A program made the position numbers and the translations under genes. A stretch of DNA of 12,621 nucleotides from positions 1-12,621 of the forward strand of contig DEWI01000126.1 of assembly GCA_002363575.1 (NCBI GenBank). The letters are read 5' to 3'. Positions 7,121 through 12,621 of the stretch are shown here, piece after piece. A model generated the notes under the pieces. That model did no database searches, was not told the DNA's origin, and saw only the letters and a program-made list of their open reading frames with translations. The DNA comes from Verrucomicrobia bacterium UBA3214 (GTDB lineage: Bacteria; Verrucomicrobiota; Kiritimatiellia; RFP12; UBA1067). The first letter of the stretch is position 1; each line of letters opens with the position of its first letter.

Positions 7121-8044
7121 CTGCAAAATGGACGGAATGAACATCGCGTCCATTTTCGTGACTGCGCAATATTTTCGGCCGAGGTCCTTAAATGATGCGC
7201 CAAGGTGGTAGAGTTCCACGCCGTCGAGGATGAGGAAACGGTCGTGGAAAGCGGAGACGGGCTTTACGGTCATCGTCTGGTTCTGCTTGTTGAACTTCGA
7301 TATGGCGGCTGGCGTCAGGAACTTCGTGACGCTCTTCTGCAACGTCGCAACCGTGACGGCCACGCCACCGCGCTTCTGCAAAAGGATGTCGAGCGTCACA
7401 TCGTCGCAGTAGTTGTCGACAAGAACAATGCTTTTCACCGCCTTGCGCACTAGCTTGCGGGCGAAAGAGAAGGCGTCGTAGTGCTTGCCGTCGAAGAACA
7501 CCTTCTGCGGAGGAAAGTCGCCCCCGTCCATCGCCTTGAAGATGGTGTCGAACCGCTCTTCGTTGCGAGACTGATCTGCGATTTGGCGGCGCTCTATCGT
7601 ATCCATGCGGGCAAAGAGCGGCGCAACGGACGCAAGCGCCTTGCGCATGGCGACGAAAGCGTTGGTTATCCGTATGCTTGCCGATACGGCGACTTCACTT
7701 TTGAGCACGCTCGCAAGCATCAGAATCCCGTGTTCCGTAAAAGCAGTCATCGGAACTGAAGAATGTTTCATGGTTTTGAACCGGTCGCAATTTGCGACCA
7801 GTTCCCCCATCTCCGATGGTGAAAGCGAGAACATGAAATTTACGGGAAATCGCTCAGCGTTTCTTCGGACTTGCTCGTTCAATCGCTTCGTTTCAACACC
7901 GTAGAGTGACGCCAAGTCACGATCAAGCATCACCTGGACGCCGCGAATCGTGAAGATGCGAGACTTGATGAAGTCGTCGGTCGTAGCGCTTTCCTTAAAA
8001 GAAACGCCGCCGGACGAAGCAGATTGCAATTCGCCGTCCTTCAT
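7112..8044 (-). CDS. ORF6N-domain protein with PLD-like C-terminal region
   Basis: I chose the ATG at 8044 because GGGAGG stands just upstream; a GTG at 8065 in the same frame is weaker. The product has 310 residues and no signal peptide. Residues 29-135 form an ORF6N domain: IRGVQVMLDRDLASLYGVET, then R-L-N-E-Q-V-R-R-N, F-P-x-x-F-M-F, and FTEHGILMLASVL. This DNA-binding type domain is known from phage antirepressor-like proteins and from many chromosomal genes of gut bacteria. After a charged linker (145-175) the C-terminal part carries HDRFLILD (267-274), an HxR variant of the phospholipase-D HxK(x)4D motif, followed by GASFKDLG (282-289), the usual glycine-serine/lysine motif after it. With only one such half-site a catalytic enzyme would have to dimerise; a binding role is equally possible. 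It is 100 nt downstream of the 1161-aa gene and 22 nt upstream of the 856-aa gene, so it may be co-transcribed with and perhaps control surface-protein genes; that role is inference. Confidence 0.88.
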   Translation of the reverse strand: MKDGELQSASSGGVSFKESATTDDFIKSRIFTIRGVQVMLDRDLASLYGVETKRLNEQVRRNAERFPVNFMFSLSPSEMGELVANCDRFKTMKHSSVPMTAFTEHGILMLASVLKSEVAVSASIRITNAFVAMRKALASVAPLFARMDTIERRQIADQSRNEERFDTIFKAMDGGDFPPQKVFFDGKHYDAFSFARKLVRKAVKSIVLVDNYCDDVTLDILLQKRGGVAVTVATLQKSVTKFLTPAAISKFNKQNQTMTVKPVSAFHDRFLILDGVELYHLGASFKDLGRKYCAVTKMDAMFIPSILQRI

Positions 8045-8076
8045 GCGACCTCCCTTCTCTGGCACTCGCTTTTCAT

Positions 8077-8096
8077 CCTCAACCTTTCAACTTTTA
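8077..8096 (+). repeat. Octamer repeat, left arm beside a hairpin
   Basis: TCCTCAACCTTTCAACTTTT is the TTTCAAC-type unit in two copies. With 8126-8142 it brackets the perfect hairpin at 8100-8118, giving a composite element of about 66 bp in the spacer between the 1161-aa and ORF6N genes. Confidence 0.65.
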
Positions 8097-8099
8097 TTC

Positions 8100-8118
8100 C
8101 GACGACGAGGCGTCGTCG
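8100..8118. other. Perfect 8-bp hairpin between two octamer repeats
   Basis: CGACGACG, a 3-nt loop AGG, then CGTCGTCG: eight uninterrupted G/C-rich pairs. On the minus strand, downstream of the 1161-aa gene, the stem is followed by GAATAAAAG and not by a T run, so it is not a standard intrinsic terminator. It could stabilise the 3' end of the upstream message, reduce read-through into the ORF6N gene, or be the core of a small mobile or REP-like element given its flanking repeats. Confidence 0.6.
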
Positions 8119-8125
8119 CTACGCA

Positions 8126-8142
8126 CTTTTCAACCTTTCAAC
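8126..8142 (+). repeat. Octamer repeat, right arm, just after the stop of the 1161-aa gene
   Basis: CTTTTCAACCTTTCAAC in the plus strand. In transcription order it begins a few bases after the TAG stop at 8147-8145. It has the same sequence and orientation as the arrays at 2885, 4493 and 8077. Confidence 0.65.
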
Positions 8143-8144
8143 CC

Positions 8145-11630
<3,486 letters not shown>

Positions 11631-11660
11631 AATGCTGCCCTCTTTCCTTATATGCCGCGG

Positions 11661-12479
11661 TTACGGGTTGCCGAACGCCGTGCCGTAGATCGTCTGCACG
11701 TTGGCGCTTGCGCCATCGACCTTGCCGCCGGCGGGCACGATGACGTTGAACGCGCCGTCCGCGCCCTCGTATGTGAGGATCATGTCGCAAGGCGCGGCAT
11801 CGACGGTGTATTTGAAGCCGTCCTGCGTGAAGCAGACTGGCCAGTTCGGACGCACGGACTTCACATCGCGCACGGTAATGGACGAATCGCCGCCGCCGAG
11901 TTCGCGCACGCGCCCTTCGTCCAGCTTCGTCAAGGAGCACTTCGCGGGAAACGCCGCGAGCGACGCGCCCTTCTGCACCGTCAATTCATTGACGACCGCG
12001 AAGTCGATATTCACGCCGTCGGCATACGCGCCGGTCGGCGCATACACGATATCGGCGGCTTTGGCGCGCGCGGCGCGCGCGGCGCGCGGCGCCGTCGAGA
12101 GCGTCTGGCGCGGCCTGAGTTCCGCCGACTCCGGAGGAGTGAGGCCGATTTCCGGAATGCCCTTGATGGCGCCCATCGCGTCGGCGAGCGTGTAGCCGAT
12201 GCCGTCGGGATCGCTGCCGTTGCGGTCGGAGAGTTCGGCGTAGAAGACGCCGTTCGTATCCACCGGCACGCGCATCGTGCGCGCCCACAACGCCTGGTCC
12301 GGCGCGAGGGAATCGTAGAGCCGGAACGTCATTTCCAGCGAGGTTTTGCGCGCCTCGCGGCCCGTCCAGTCCAGCACGCCGCGATACGTCAGCACCTGCG
12401 GGACGTCCGCAAACGCGGCCGCCGCCATGGAAACAAGCGAAAAGGCGAATAGCGCTTTCCCGAGAACCTTATTCTTCAT
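11661..12479 (-). CDS. Secreted protein with N-terminal fibre-type 'YRG...FRLYDS...LW' module, 272 aa
   Basis: The start at 12479 (MKNKVLGKALF...) has AAGGA 8 nt upstream; an in-frame ATG at 12503 would place extra charged residues before the signal peptide. Residues 1-24 are a signal peptide ending A-F-A. Residues 28-140 form the module TYRGVLDWTG...MTFRLYDS...ALW...V-P-V-x-x-x-G-V-F...AELRPRQTLSTAPRAARA, a pattern known at the head of tail-fibre-like and collagen-like secreted proteins and shared here with the 856-aa protein. The following 155-272 section is beta-rich and ends with a short segment (FNVIVPAGGKVDG) that recalls the C-terminus of the 1161-aa protein. There are no membrane segments. 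The 30-nt gap to the 1161-aa gene suggests joint expression; it may act as a small partner or anchor of the larger proteins. Function is inferred from architecture only. Confidence 0.85.
   Translation of the reverse strand: MKNKVLGKALFAFSLVSMAAAAFADVPQVLTYRGVLDWTGREARKTSLEMTFRLYDSLAPDQALWARTMRVPVDTNGVFYAELSDRNGSDPDGIGYTLADAMGAIKGIPEIGLTPPESAELRPRQTLSTAPRAARAARAKAADIVYAPTGAYADGVNIDFAVVNELTVQKGASLAAFPAKCSLTKLDEGRVRELGGGDSSITVRDVKSVRPNWPVCFTQDGFKYTVDAAPCDMILTYEGADGAFNVIVPAGGKVDGASANVQTIYGTAFGNP
12063..12093 (-). repeat. 9-bp GC-only tandem repeat inside the 272-aa gene
   Basis: GGCGCGCGC occurs twice and GGCGCGCGG once in direct succession on the plus strand, followed by CGCC. It encodes the Ala/Arg run P-R-A-A-R-A-A-R-A-K of the 272-aa protein, at the end of the fibre-type module. 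The nine-base unit keeps the frame; the alternating GC makes it a candidate for slippage or non-B DNA. Confidence 0.7.
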
Positions 12480-12555
12480 CGTCTTAGTCCTTATTGTGTT
12501 CAATTGCCGCCGGTCGCCGCCGGAGCCGGATTGGAACGGCGGCGCACTTCCGGTT

Positions 12556-12621
12556 TCAATCCTCCAGCCGTTTCGCCTTGAAGATGCGCTTGAGCGTAAA
12601 CGTGCCGACGGATCTGATGGG
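12556..12621 (-). CDS. C-terminal 21 codons of a gene entering from the right edge (partial)
   Basis: The minus-strand frame from the window edge reads PIRSVGTFTLKRIFKAKRLED and stops with TGA at 12558-12556. About 80% of its third codon positions are G or C, like the neighbouring genes, whereas the competing frame that stays open longer has a mixed third position. Nothing about function can be said from 21 residues. It is followed after 76 nt by the 272-aa gene in the same direction. Confidence 0.45.
   Translation of the reverse strand, partial: PIRSVGTFTLKRIFKAKRLED

Noticed and set aside
8100..8118. Intrinsic terminator at the hairpin
   Set aside because: The stem is perfect, but the following bases on the minus strand are GAATAAAAG and on the plus strand CTACGCAC, neither a T tract.
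2764..8142. CRISPR array
   Set aside because: Units are 8 bp, directly adjacent and without spacers; no cas genes are seen.
12516..12543. Inverted repeat GCCGCCG/CGGCGGC as a terminator upstream of the 272-aa gene
   Set aside because: The spacer is 14 nt and no T run follows on the minus strand; with this GC content such a match can be chance.

Overview
All genes supported in this window lie on the minus strand. Read in transcription order (from high to low coordinates) they encode mainly large secreted or surface proteins, interrupted by one regulator-like gene and one patch of decayed genes. The combination suggests a gut- or rumen-type member of the Verrucomicrobiota/Kiritimatiellota/Lentisphaerota (PVC) group: very large secreted proteins of low complexity, Listeria-Bacteroides (InlB B-type) repeats, GLUG-type and chlamydial Pmp-like repeats, a fibre-type 'YRG...FRLYDS...PLW' module, and TTTTCAAC-type short repeats between genes. 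The taxonomic call is inference from style, not from a marker gene.

Right part (12621 to about 8145): the last 21 codons of a gene entering from the right edge, then a 272-aa secreted protein carrying the fibre-type module, then 30 nt later a 1161-aa secreted protein with a long glycine-rich region (including 14 consecutive Gly encoded by pure GGC), one InlB-type repeat, a Pmp-like beta-helix (GGAI/FxGN) and a divergent copy of the same module. These two genes look like one transcription unit.

Middle (8144 to 4519): a 100-bp spacer holding octamer repeats on both sides of a perfect 8-bp hairpin, then an ORF6N-domain protein with a phospholipase-D-like C-terminal part, and 22 nt further on an 856-aa secreted protein (signal peptide, GLUG-like repeats, two InlB-type repeats, fibre-type module). 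The close spacing suggests co-transcription.

Left-middle (4518 to 2920): a zone that looks less GC-rich by eye and contains a short remnant whose first residues resemble the start of EcoRI-type adenine methyltransferases, a 248-aa secreted protein of unknown function, and a decayed DUF262-HNH (GmrSD-like) restriction gene with a large internal deletion, two frame changes and a lost HNH histidine. I read this as the scar of a restriction-modification locus.

Left part (2836 to 1): the first ~945 codons of a very large secreted protein that runs off the left edge. Part of its signal peptide is encoded by the same 8-bp repeat that otherwise sits just after stop codons.

The shared module and signal peptides suggest that the 272-, 856- and 1161-aa proteins belong to one cell-surface system (fibres, adhesins or an extracellular matrix). 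No biochemical function can be assigned from sequence alone.
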